5,898 nucleotides of DNA from Nitrospira sp. (GCA_025361385.1 JANYAJ010000335.1:1-5898), one strand, 5' to 3'; shown: positions 1-4,885, counted from the first letter of the stretch. The notes: a model not told the origin generated them from the letters alone. Program-made: numbers and translations.

Positions 1-103
1 TCCGCAACGAATGGCCGTGGGCCAGGCCCAGGCTCAAGGTCTCACGTTCTTCGGCACTCAGGTGTTTATAGAATCTCGTTCGCAGGGCAACACCGTAGCC
101 CAT
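1..103 (-). CDS. IS30-family transposase, N-terminal fragment (runs off the left edge)
   Basis: Only the first 34 codons are inside the window; the rest, including the DDE catalytic domain, lies beyond position 1. The visible protein begins M-G-Y-G-V-A-L-R and continues into HLSAEERETLSLGLAHG, which matches the opening of IS30-family transposases: a short basic lead, then an L-S-x-E-E-R-E-x-[LI] helix that starts the DNA-binding helix-turn-helix recognising the element's ends. The ATG at 103 is the only ATG in this frame after an in-frame TGA about 35 bases upstream. No good Shine-Dalgarno sequence precedes it, which is common for transposases. The product would cut and join the IS ends. Family recognition rests on about 25 residues, so the family is likely but not certain, and I cannot tell whether the copy is intact. 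Confidence 0.7.
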   Translation of the reverse strand, partial: MGYGVALRTRFYKHLSAEERETLSLGLAHGHSLR

Positions 104-150
104 CTGGGCTTGAAGTGTTGCACTTGGAGTTAGAACTCAAGGTGGATATT
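1..150 (-). mobile_element. One end of an IS30-like insertion sequence (outer boundary approximate)
   Basis: The transposase start at 103 points leftward, so the 5' end of the element must lie a short way to the right of it, normally within some tens of bases. The plus-strand stretch from about 113 (GTGTTGCACTTGGAG, then TTAGAACTCAAGG) is a plausible terminal inverted repeat, because similar TTGCACTTG ends occur in IS30 relatives as I remember them. The opposite end is outside the window, so neither the inverted repeat nor a target duplication can be checked. The boundary given is an estimate. Confidence 0.35.
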
Positions 151-246
151 CTTCTCAAGAAAGGGACAATCAGCTTCAACAGCCGACCTAGCAAGCAGGT
201 TTGGGTCGGTAGGGTTCTGCTTGGTATTCTTGAGCGGCTTTGGCAT
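130..246 (-). pseudogene. Short 38-codon reading frame, possibly a host gene start truncated by the IS
   Basis: A frame runs from ATG at 246 to TAA at 130-132. Its product is polar, with a basic, proline-rich start (M-P-K-P-L-K-N-T-K) followed by D-P-N-L-L-A-R-S-A-V-E, and then a different-looking tail that ends close to the presumed IS end. The first 25 or so residues have the character of the N-terminus of a small host protein, while the tail could be read-through into the insertion sequence. There is no convincing ribosome binding site, and an in-frame TGA lies 24 bases upstream of the ATG. I do not recognise a family. It may be a real small gene, a truncated one, or chance; only its position beside the IS makes it worth listing. 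Confidence 0.25.
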
Positions 247-325
247 AAACCCATCAAGCCAGATTCATTTTCCCTTGTCAGTCCCTAGCTCCTCCCGAAT
301 CATACCAGTGCCGGAAGCTGGCGCA

Positions 326-2041
326 CTAGCCTTTCGTCGGCTCTGTGGCGGCGAGCAACGGCTGAAATATCGGATCTGCATCTAGGACCGCTTTCAACGA
401 CTCTGCTCCGATAAAGAAATTCCAGATGTCTGGCGTCTGCCCGGGAATTTCAGCAAACCATTTCTTGGCTTCTGTCAGCCGCTCCAAGAGCGCCCGATTG
501 TCCCGGTCCGGGGTGAACAGCAAGCTGTAAGCCTTGGTGTATTCAGCCATGAATTTATCGAGCGGCAGGTCGGCGGTTGCGAGTGCTGCGTCGGCGTCCT
601 GATAGGCGGTCCGAATATCCGAGTCGTCGAAGATGCGGTTCCAGGCTACTTTGTTGATGCGGGACCAGGCCAGTTGGAGCAGGGCTTCGGCTCTGCCGGC
701 TCGTCGCTCGGGCGGAATGGCTTTCACCAGGGATTGATGGGTTTCGATCGAGGCTTCTTGGTCGAGATTCCAGCGCAGGGCCACGCCTAGCCGGAACAGG
801 TTATCGAGTTGTTCCGGATGGACATCCGCCAGGGTCCTCATGGCCGAGAGCATGCGGTAGAGATAGTCGGCCGTCGTCGGTTTGTCGAACCCGCCCATCT
901 CCATTCCCAGCGAGAGGTCTATGCGCACAGCCTGGGCGTAGATGTTCCAGAAATGTTCATTGACCACCAAGGCCAGCGCCGGATCCTTCACCATGAGTTT
1001 GTGAAAGGGAATAGCCTCGCGCAGGATGACGGCATAGAGGTGTCGGCTCAGCACCATGAGGGCTTCGGTGTGGTTCGGGTCGATGATCAGCACACGATTC
1101 AACATGGCGACGCGGTCGCGCAGCTCTGGAAAGGTCGCGGCGCGAGCCGCCGCGGCGGTCAAGAGACCGGGAAGATCCGTCGGCCCCCACCAGACTTGCG
1201 AGTCCGGGAGGGCGCGGCTCGTTTCGGTGAGGAACGGAATTTTTTCCCGGATGCCGCTCCCGGCGATGGCGCCGCTGGTCACGGGAAGGTTCACGACCGC
1301 CATGTCGCCTGCGAAGCCATGTTTCTTCAGGCCGGAGAGGACGACCCATTGGAGCGTGATGTCTTTCAGCCCGCGTCTAGTCCGCTTGATCGTATTCGTC
1401 CATTTGACCGAACCGGATGCGTAGGTCAACGGAGCGGTCAGGGGATCCTGGTAGCTGATGGCTAACTTAACCAAGGTGGTCGGCACTGCCACGACCGGGC
1501 CATTCGGCCGAAGGCGGAACGAGGCCGAGGGGATTTGTGTACTGCCGACAATGTGAGTATGGAACCCGGTTCCCGGAGGCGTCAGGCCCAGTGAGTCGGT
1601 CACGAAGGCCGAGGCAGGGTAGCGGTTGAGCTCTTCACTGAAAAATGTCAGGTCGCCATTACTGGGCCACAAGACCTCCATGCCCACATCGCTTCGGACC
1701 AAGGTAGGCGCATGGGCGGTTTTTAGACCTTGCCAGCAGGAGTCGTAGAGGGGATCGGAGTCGGCCGGATAGGTCTTGATGCCCTTGGGAGACGCGGCCA
1801 CGAGGGGATACTGACAGGCGAAGTCGAGTTGGCCCACGACGACGGTATTGCCCGTGCCCATGGCTTCGGCGTAACGCTGAGCCGTCGTTTCAGCAGCAGT
1901 GGCAGCCTGCTTCGATTTTTTCGCAGTTGCAGCGGATGCCGATGGGGTCTCGATTACGGTCATGCCCGTGACCATCGACAGGGTTCCAGCAAGAAACAGG
2001 GTCGTGAATCGGCGATGTTGGAGGATCTGCAGGCGCATCAT
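326..2041 (-). CDS. Exported protein of unknown function with TPR-like helical C-terminal half (571 aa)
   Basis: I do not recognise a characterised family. Residues 1-37 form a signal peptide: basic Q-H-R-R, a hydrophobic stretch (about 12-30), and an A-S-A cleavage site near 37, so the mature protein should be periplasmic or outside the cell. Residues about 38-260 are beta-rich, with cysteines at 76 and 102 that could pair after export. Residues about 300-560 are mostly helical and look like degenerate tetratricopeptide repeats, for example LNRVLIIDPNHTEALMVL (314-331) and the helices around 405-440 and 455-530, which suggests a protein-binding scaffold. I chose the ATG at 2041 because AGGGGAG sits 8 bases before it; a second ATG follows at 2038. 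A longer in-frame start at 2134 would put 31 residues ahead of the signal peptide and is unlikely. It lies 126 bases downstream of the anti-sigma gene, so co-transcription or control by that sigma factor is possible but not shown. Confidence 0.85.
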   Translation of the reverse strand: MMRLQILQHRRFTTLFLAGTLSMVTGMTVIETPSASAATAKKSKQAATAAETTAQRYAEAMGTGNTVVVGQLDFACQYPLVAASPKGIKTYPADSDPLYDSCWQGLKTAHAPTLVRSDVGMEVLWPSNGDLTFFSEELNRYPASAFVTDSLGLTPPGTGFHTHIVGSTQIPSASFRLRPNGPVVAVPTTLVKLAISYQDPLTAPLTYASGSVKWTNTIKRTRRGLKDITLQWVVLSGLKKHGFAGDMAVVNLPVTSGAIAGSGIREKIPFLTETSRALPDSQVWWGPTDLPGLLTAAAARAATFPELRDRVAMLNRVLIIDPNHTEALMVLSRHLYAVILREAIPFHKLMVKDPALALVVNEHFWNIYAQAVRIDLSLGMEMGGFDKPTTADYLYRMLSAMRTLADVHPEQLDNLFRLGVALRWNLDQEASIETHQSLVKAIPPERRAGRAEALLQLAWSRINKVAWNRIFDDSDIRTAYQDADAALATADLPLDKFMAEYTKAYSLLFTPDRDNRALLERLTEAKKWFAEIPGQTPDIWNFFIGAESLKAVLDADPIFQPLLAATEPTKG

Positions 2042-2049
2042 GTCGTACG

Positions 2050-2056
2050 CTCCCCT
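2050..2056 (-). promoter_or_regulatory. Shine-Dalgarno AGGGGAG that decides the start at 2041
   Basis: AGGGGAG on the minus strand is followed by 8 bases and then ATGATG. It is the reason for placing the start of the 571-residue exported protein at 2041 rather than at the upstream ATG at 2134. With this start the protein begins directly with a signal peptide. Confidence 0.7.
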
Positions 2057-2079
2057 AGGATAAAGGTCGAGAAGAAGTC

Positions 2080-2090
2080 GGTACTGTACC
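2080..2090. promoter_or_regulatory. Palindrome GGTACTGTACC upstream of the 571-aa gene (possible operator)
   Basis: GGTAC and GTACC are perfect inverted copies around a single central base, located about 40 bases before the start codon at 2041. A weak -10-like TATCCT follows about 17 bases downstream on the minus strand, which would place the palindrome at the -35 position. This is what would be expected of a regulator-dependent promoter, but an 11-base palindrome can also occur by chance. Confidence 0.25.
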
Positions 2091-2141
2091 ATGCAGCTGG
2101 AAGGATCTGAAAGGGGACAGGGAAGCCGATTCACCGCGGTA

Positions 2142-2157
2142 GGCTGTTGAAAAAGTC
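2142..2157 (+). repeat. GGCTGTTGAAAAAGTC intergenic repeat motif
   Basis: This 16-base string lies between the anti-sigma stop codon and the next gene. From memory, the same string (and its complement GACTTTTTCAACAGCC) recurs between genes in many Nitrospira and deltaproteobacterial genomes. Only one copy is in the window, so repetitiveness cannot be shown here. It has no clear hairpin of its own, so I do not call it a terminator. Confidence 0.35.
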
Positions 2158-2167
2158 GTTGCTTTTA

Positions 2168-2470
2168 CTACGCCTTGGCGGCGTCGAGGATCGCCCGGCG
2201 CATGCTCACACGGTCGCTGGACTTCAACGGCGGGACCGGGCGATGTCGGCAGAGTGTGACGGTCTGCCGAAGCGAGGCGATGAAGACTTCGCAGTTCGGA
2301 CAGGCACCCAGGTGTGTGCGTATTTCCCGGCAAATGTCGGACGGGAGTTCGTCGTCGATATAGGCGGACAATTGCCGGAGAAGATCCATGCAATGGCCTT
2401 GGCCTGGCGTATGGCGGTGAGACAATGGCTTGGACTGTTTTTTTGGCGCTGCTGTTTGTTTCTTGGTCAT
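2168..2470 (-). CDS. Zinc-finger (ZAS-type) anti-sigma factor, partner of the adjacent ECF sigma
   Basis: This 100-residue protein should bind the sigma factor encoded just upstream and keep it from RNA polymerase until a signal releases it. The diagnostic motif is H53-x3-C57-x2-C60 in THLGACPNC, with H26/C27 available as the fourth zinc ligand, followed by the usual L-x-x-Y-I-D-D-E-L-P helix (34-43). This is the zf-HC2/ZAS arrangement of RsrA and ChrR. No membrane segment follows, so it is a soluble cytoplasmic anti-sigma; in that class the signal is often oxidation or loss of the zinc. The basic, lysine-rich first 20 residues precede the domain. Its ATG overlaps the sigma stop codon in ATGA (2467-2470), and GGGAGG stands 9 bases before the ATG, so the two proteins should be made in a coupled way. 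An internal Met28 start would lose both candidate fourth ligands. Family assignment is firm; the signal is not known. Confidence 0.9.
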   Translation of the reverse strand: MTKKQTAAPKKQSKPLSHRHTPGQGHCMDLLRQLSAYIDDELPSDICREIRTHLGACPNCEVFIASLRQTVTLCRHRPVPPLKSSDRVSMRRAILDAAKA

Positions 2471-3087
2471 GAGCCCAAGCCTCCCGACTTGTGGTCATCG
2501 TGGTTGGTGATGCCGCGGGCGCTGAGTTCCCGCCGCACAAATAAGCGGGCCCGGTGTAATCGTGATTTGACGGCTCGTTCGTTCAAACCCATGATGGATC
2601 CCACCTCTTTGGCGCTCAACCCTTCCATATCGCGAAGCACGAGGGCCATCCGATATTTTTTAGGCAATTTGTCGATCGCCTGGTCGAGGGCCTGCCGGAG
2701 CTCTTTGTTCTGCAGCGCTTCTTCGGGACTGAGACCTTCCACGGGGATCTGAAGGTGAAACTCTCCTTCCGATGTGGGCACGAAATCTTCAAGCGATAGC
2801 TCGTGCTGGGGTTCCCCTTTGCGCTTCCGCCGCATCCGTATGCAGGCCCGTGAGGCGATGGTATAGAGCCAGGTGGAAACCCGGGCCTCGCCGCGAAAAT
2901 CTTTGAGTCCCCGGTAGGCATTGAGAAAGGTCTCTTGTACGAGATCCTTGGCCGACTCCGTTTCGCCGCATAACCGGTGTGCATATCGATAGATGAGGTC
3001 GACATGGTCTCGATAGAGCTTATCAAATCCGTCAGGCTCTTGCATGGCCGGGTGTTGAAGAGACGTCTTTGGAGCGGGGGTGCGCAT
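2467..3087 (-). CDS. ECF-type RNA polymerase sigma factor (sigma-70 family, RpoE-like)
   Basis: An alternative sigma factor of 206 residues from the ATG at 3087, or 192 from the ATG at 3045. Region 2 spans about 21-88, including DLVQETFLNAYRG (48-60), the core-binding and -10-recognition part, and F-R-G-E-A-R-V-S-T-W-L-Y-T-I-A (64-78). Region 4 spans about 131-187 with L-P-x-K-Y-R-M-A-L-V-L-R-D (141-153) and the helix-turn-helix LSAKEVGSIMGLNERAVKSR (157-176), which reads the -35 element. The absence of regions 1 and 3 marks it as ECF. It overlaps the anti-sigma gene by 4 bases. The start is uncertain: a good vegetative promoter places transcription at about 3092, leaving only about 5 bases before ATG 3087, so either the message is nearly leaderless or Met15 (3045) is used. 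Neither ATG has a clear Shine-Dalgarno sequence. Conserved sequence begins at about residue 20, so both starts preserve the protein. Confidence 0.93.
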   Translation of the reverse strand: MRTPAPKTSLQHPAMQEPDGFDKLYRDHVDLIYRYAHRLCGETESAKDLVQETFLNAYRGLKDFRGEARVSTWLYTIASRACIRMRRKRKGEPQHELSLEDFVPTSEGEFHLQIPVEGLSPEEALQNKELRQALDQAIDKLPKKYRMALVLRDMEGLSAKEVGSIMGLNERAVKSRLHRARLFVRRELSARGITNHDDHKSGGLGS

Positions 3088-3098
3088 GGTTGGCGCGG

Positions 3099-3127
3099 AG
3101 TCTAGGGGCTTGGCTGAGGCCTGTCAA
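3099..3127 (-). promoter_or_regulatory. Vegetative-type promoter for the sigma/anti-sigma operon
   Basis: On the minus strand a perfect TTGACA (3127-3122) is followed by exactly 17 bases and TAGACT (3104-3099, 4 of 6 matches to TATAAT). Transcription would start near 3092. It looks like a housekeeping sigma-70 promoter rather than an ECF-type one, so the operon may not depend solely on its own sigma factor. The -35 box lies inside inverted repeats, described separately. Confidence 0.6.
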
Positions 3128-3155
3128 GCCAACTTGGCTGGATGCTGAACAGGCC
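3109..3155. promoter_or_regulatory. Nested inverted repeats over the sigma-gene promoter (candidate operator)
   Basis: AGCCAA-C-TTGGCT (3127-3139) is a perfect 13-base palindrome touching the -35 box. Another TTGGCT (3110-3115) lies in the promoter spacer, as part of an 8-base direct repeat CTTGGCTG (3109-3116 and 3133-3140). An outer pair, GGCCTGT (3118-3124) and ACAGGCC (3149-3155), brackets the palindrome. Further GCCAAC copies occur at 3156-3161 and, inverted, at 3089-3094. The arrangement resembles repressor or activator half-sites, or a hairpin-forming leader of an alternative longer transcript. The binding protein is unknown. Confidence 0.4.
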
Positions 3156-3196
3156 GCCAACCGGGAAACGCTGAACGGTGCATAAAAAATACTCAC

Positions 3197-3231
3197 GTCA
3201 GCGCTCATCGCTCAGAGCTCAGCGTTCAGAT
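3197..3231. repeat. Heptamer tandem repeat, five imperfect copies
   Basis: Five consecutive 7-base units on the plus strand are GTCAGCG, CTCATCG, CTCAGAG, CTCAGCG and TTCAGAT, sharing T-C-A at exact 7-base spacing (3198, 3205, 3212, 3219, 3226). On the minus strand this reads as CTGAGCG-type repeats. It lies between the end of the 277-residue exported protein and the sigma-gene control region. A matching CTGAACG (3171-3177) and CGTTCAG (3223-3229) bracket an A-rich run. Similar TGAGCGC-type runs occur between genes in Nitrospira genomes as I recall. Confidence 0.6.
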
Positions 3232-3266
3232 ATTTGGGCAAGGCCGAATGGTACAAAGGCCGAGGG

Positions 3267-4100
3267 TCAGCGGATGGTTGCCGAGCCGGGGCGTGGAGTT
3301 GCGGATTTTGTCGAGGGGAGCGTGACGGTGACATGCTCATGGTCGATACGAAGGGTCAACGGCTGCCCCACCTTCACGTGAGGCACTCCGATCTTTGAAT
3401 TGAGCATGACCAGGCCGATGGGAGTACGAATAAAGACGAAGTTGGATTTGAGCTTGGTCACAGTTCCCGAGAGGAGCAGCTGCACATCGGCGCCGGTCGG
3501 CGGGGCTTGGCTGATTTGGAGATCGAACTGCAGGTCGTGGACTCCTCGGAGGCTATTGGCGTCGTCGACTTCGACGGTCAGCAGATCTCCCTCGTGATAG
3601 CTCGAAAGCCGCTCGTCCTCTGCGCCGAGCTGGACGGTCAGGTCACCGTCGGGCCCCCACCATTGGAATGTTTTTGGATCACCAGTTCCGGATGTCATGG
3701 GCCCGCTGAGATAGCGATGGACTAACGATCCGTCAGCCCTTTTTCGGATCTCGACGACGGTATGGCGCCCATGCACCCAAAAGGTCACGACCTGTGAGGC
3801 CTTGAGATCCTTCAATGTTGTCGTGGAACTAAGGGTCAGCAGTCCGATCGGGGTCTTGAGAAAGACGATTCCGGCTTTGGTTCGCCAGACGGAGCCGCGC
3901 AACGTGACCGAGGGATCGATGGTGGTTGGTTCACCCGCAGCTGGGGCATCAGCGACCGTGGGCGAGGTCATCGCAGTAGTGGCCGGTGATTCCTCTGCAT
4001 GGACGGGGCCCAGGAGGGTGCCAACGATGACACCGGCGTAGAACGTGTCACGGATATAGTGCTGAAGCCTTCGAAGAGATGGATGGCAGATTCCAATCAT
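3267..4100 (-). CDS. Exported protein with two copies of a beta-rich module (277 aa), function unknown
   Basis: No characterised family is recognised. The N-terminus has basic residues (R10, R11, R17), a hydrophobic stretch (about 20-32, FYAGVIVGTLLGP) and V-H-A before E36, so it should be exported by the general secretory route. A low-complexity Ala/Thr/Pro linker runs to about 64. Two similar modules follow: residues 66-117 with G-I-V-F-L-K-T-P-I-G-L-L-T-L, and 207-261 with N-F-V-F-I-R-T-P-I-G-L-V-M-L, each followed by a K-x-x-Q-x-[VL]-T strand; an OB-like or SH3-like barrel is possible. Between them, 145-195 contains a W-W-G-P-D-G-D-L-T-V segment. I chose ATG 4100 because AGAGGGA precedes it by about 10 bases, the signal peptide then begins near the start, and a possible promoter overlaps the longer start at 4148. 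It is upstream of the sigma operon on the same strand, but the 179-base gap suggests a separate unit. Confidence 0.85.
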   Translation of the reverse strand: MIGICHPSLRRLQHYIRDTFYAGVIVGTLLGPVHAEESPATTAMTSPTVADAPAAGEPTTIDPSVTLRGSVWRTKAGIVFLKTPIGLLTLSSTTTLKDLKASQVVTFWVHGRHTVVEIRKRADGSLVHRYLSGPMTSGTGDPKTFQWWGPDGDLTVQLGAEDERLSSYHEGDLLTVEVDDANSLRGVHDLQFDLQISQAPPTGADVQLLLSGTVTKLKSNFVFIRTPIGLVMLNSKIGVPHVKVGQPLTLRIDHEHVTVTLPSTKSATPRPGSATIR

Positions 4101-4138
4101 CTGAAGTGTGTCCCTCTGCGATGCATCGTCACCTTGTG

Positions 4139-4167
4139 CGAATAACATGATGTCTTCGGGGAGTCAA
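4139..4167 (-). promoter_or_regulatory. Possible promoter for the two-module exported protein
   Basis: On the minus strand TTGACT (4167-4162, 5 of 6 matches) is followed by 17 bases and TATTCG (4144-4139, 3 of 6). Transcription would begin near 4132, giving a leader of about 32 bases to the ATG at 4100 and making the upstream ATG at 4148 unusable. The -10 box is weak, so an activator or a different sigma factor may be needed. Confidence 0.35.
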
Positions 4168-4185
4168 GGTAATGCCATTATCTCA

Positions 4186-4215
4186 GATGCCGGACCGGTG
4201 CGGTCCTCATGCATC
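4186..4215. terminator. Terminator-like hairpin over the end of the PAS-like gene, without a T run
   Basis: GGACCG-GTG-CGGTCC (4192-4206) is a perfect 6-base stem with a 3-base loop directly after the stop codon at 4207-4209. An outer stem GATGC (4186-4190) and GCATC (4211-4215) extends it across an interior loop of 1 and 4 bases. No run of T follows on the minus strand, so it is not a standard intrinsic terminator; it could stabilise the 3' end of the message or cause pausing. Confidence 0.35.
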
Positions 4216-4638
4216 GGTGCGTGAGAGATCGGTGGGCATCGGGGCAAAGGGTTGGAGATGTACGGGACTGTTGCCATGGTGAGGGAGGGAGAGCAATGGG
4301 TCGAGGGTCAGGATAATCCGGAGTTCATGACCGGCTGAGTATGGTACCCCGAATCCTCTGAGCAGGAGTGATGGCGTGACCATGTGACAAATGCGGCGCA
4401 TCTCAAACTGTGCCCAGTCCTCAGTCTCGGCTCGGCGGTGGAGTTGTGCCAGTACGTCGCGACAGAATTCCGTGAGGAAGGACGGCATGGATTCAGGCGC
4501 CATTTGCGGCCAGAGCTCATGGGAGTCACCGAACAAGGCCATCAGTGCACGAGCCGGTCCATTCATATGCAGGATGCGAGCGGATGAGGAAAACACGATC
4601 ATGCCCGAGTCCGGGGAAGAGAGGAGGGATTGTGGCAT
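4207..4638 (-). CDS. PAS-like sensor protein lacking an output domain (143 aa)
   Basis: Residues about 10-60 look like a PAS-type sensory fold: S-G-M-I-V-F-S-S-S-A-R-I-L-H-M-N (11-26) is the typical first two strands and N-x-x-A helix. Then come E-D-W-A-Q-F-E-M-R-R (73-82) and LLLRGFGVPYSAGHELRIIL (91-110). This order resembles the N-terminal half of LuxR-type regulators that I recall from Nitrospira, in which a LuxR helix-turn-helix follows. Here the protein ends about 30 residues after the sensor part with a Pro-rich tail, and only 58 bases follow before the next gene's region, so the DNA-binding domain is absent rather than frame-shifted. It may act by binding a partner or be a decayed remnant. 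I chose ATG 4638 because AGGGA lies 9 bases ahead and the PAS part starts just after it; the alternative ATG at 4734 has its purine run directly against the ATG and adds 32 residues. Confidence 0.7.
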   Translation of the reverse strand: MPQSLLSSPDSGMIVFSSSARILHMNGPARALMALFGDSHELWPQMAPESMPSFLTEFCRDVLAQLHRRAETEDWAQFEMRRICHMVTPSLLLRGFGVPYSAGHELRIILTLDPLLSLPHHGNSPVHLQPFAPMPTDLSRTDA

Positions 4639-4647
4639 CGTATCTGT

Positions 4648-4652
4648 TCCCT
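4648..4652 (-). promoter_or_regulatory. Shine-Dalgarno AGGGA favouring the start at 4638
   Basis: AGGGA on the minus strand stands 9 bases before ATG 4638. The competing ATG at 4734 has GAAAGG immediately adjacent, with no spacer, which is poor for initiation. The start choice remains uncertain because the longer frame is open. Confidence 0.45.
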
Positions 4653-4759
4653 GTGAGACTGCCTCGTTCGCCGTCAAGACATCATCTGGTAGGAACTGAA
4701 GCGGGCTTTCCGGAAGTAGTGGTGACACAGGCATCCTTTCGGGGAAATGCTTCAGGACT

Positions 4760-4774
4760 GTGCAAGAGTTGCAC
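4760..4774. promoter_or_regulatory. Palindrome GTGCAA-GAG-TTGCAC upstream of the PAS-like gene
   Basis: A perfect 6-base inverted repeat around GAG lies in the gap between Der and the PAS-like gene. With no T run on either side it is not a terminator. It could be an operator for the gene to its left, or a hairpin in its leader. Confidence 0.35.
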
Positions 4775-4817
4775 CTCTGGCAGGGCTCTAGGAAGCGTGA
4801 CTATCCTACGAATACCG

Positions 4818-4830
4818 ATCACAACGTGAT
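4818..4830. promoter_or_regulatory. Palindrome ATCAC-AAC-GTGAT between Der and the PAS-like gene
   Basis: A perfect 5-base inverted repeat with a 3-base centre, 43 bases to the right of the other palindrome in this gap. The GTGA/TCAC arms recall CRP/FNR half-sites but point the opposite way to the usual TGTGA-N6-TCACA order, so that assignment is not made. It may be chance. Confidence 0.25.
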
Positions 4831-4885
4831 GTTCAGAGTCGGGTGGCGCACAAAGAGGGTATGGTGGTGGCGGAAATTGAACCAG

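Noticed and set aside
66..257. 63-codon minus-strand frame
   Set aside because: Its Arg/Leu/Ser/Cys-rich product has no coherence, and the transposase start and the 38-codon frame in another frame explain the same stretch better.
307..327. Hairpin AGTGC/GCACT overlapping the stop codon of the 571-aa gene as a terminator
   Set aside because: The stem is only 5 bases with an 11-base loop and no T run follows.
809..1465. 218-codon plus-strand frame
   Set aside because: It lies wholly inside the 571-residue exported protein gene on the other strand, has an Arg/Gly/His-rich product typical of a complementary-strand shadow, and has no recognisable domain.
2147..2752. 201-codon plus-strand frame
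   Set aside because: It covers the anti-sigma gene and part of the sigma gene, both secure from conserved motifs on the minus strand, so it is a shadow.
2616..3026. 136-codon minus-strand frame inside the sigma gene
   Set aside because: It is a different reading frame of the well-supported ECF sigma gene and shows no domain.
3183..3230. T run on the minus strand after the heptamer repeat as an intrinsic terminator
   Set aside because: The TTTTTT lies 11 bases past the only nearby stem (AGCG/CGCT, 4 bases), which is too weak and too far away for a standard terminator.
4101..4148. Longer start (ATG 4148) for the two-module exported protein
   Set aside because: It has no Shine-Dalgarno sequence, puts 16 polar residues ahead of the signal peptide, and lies inside the likely promoter.
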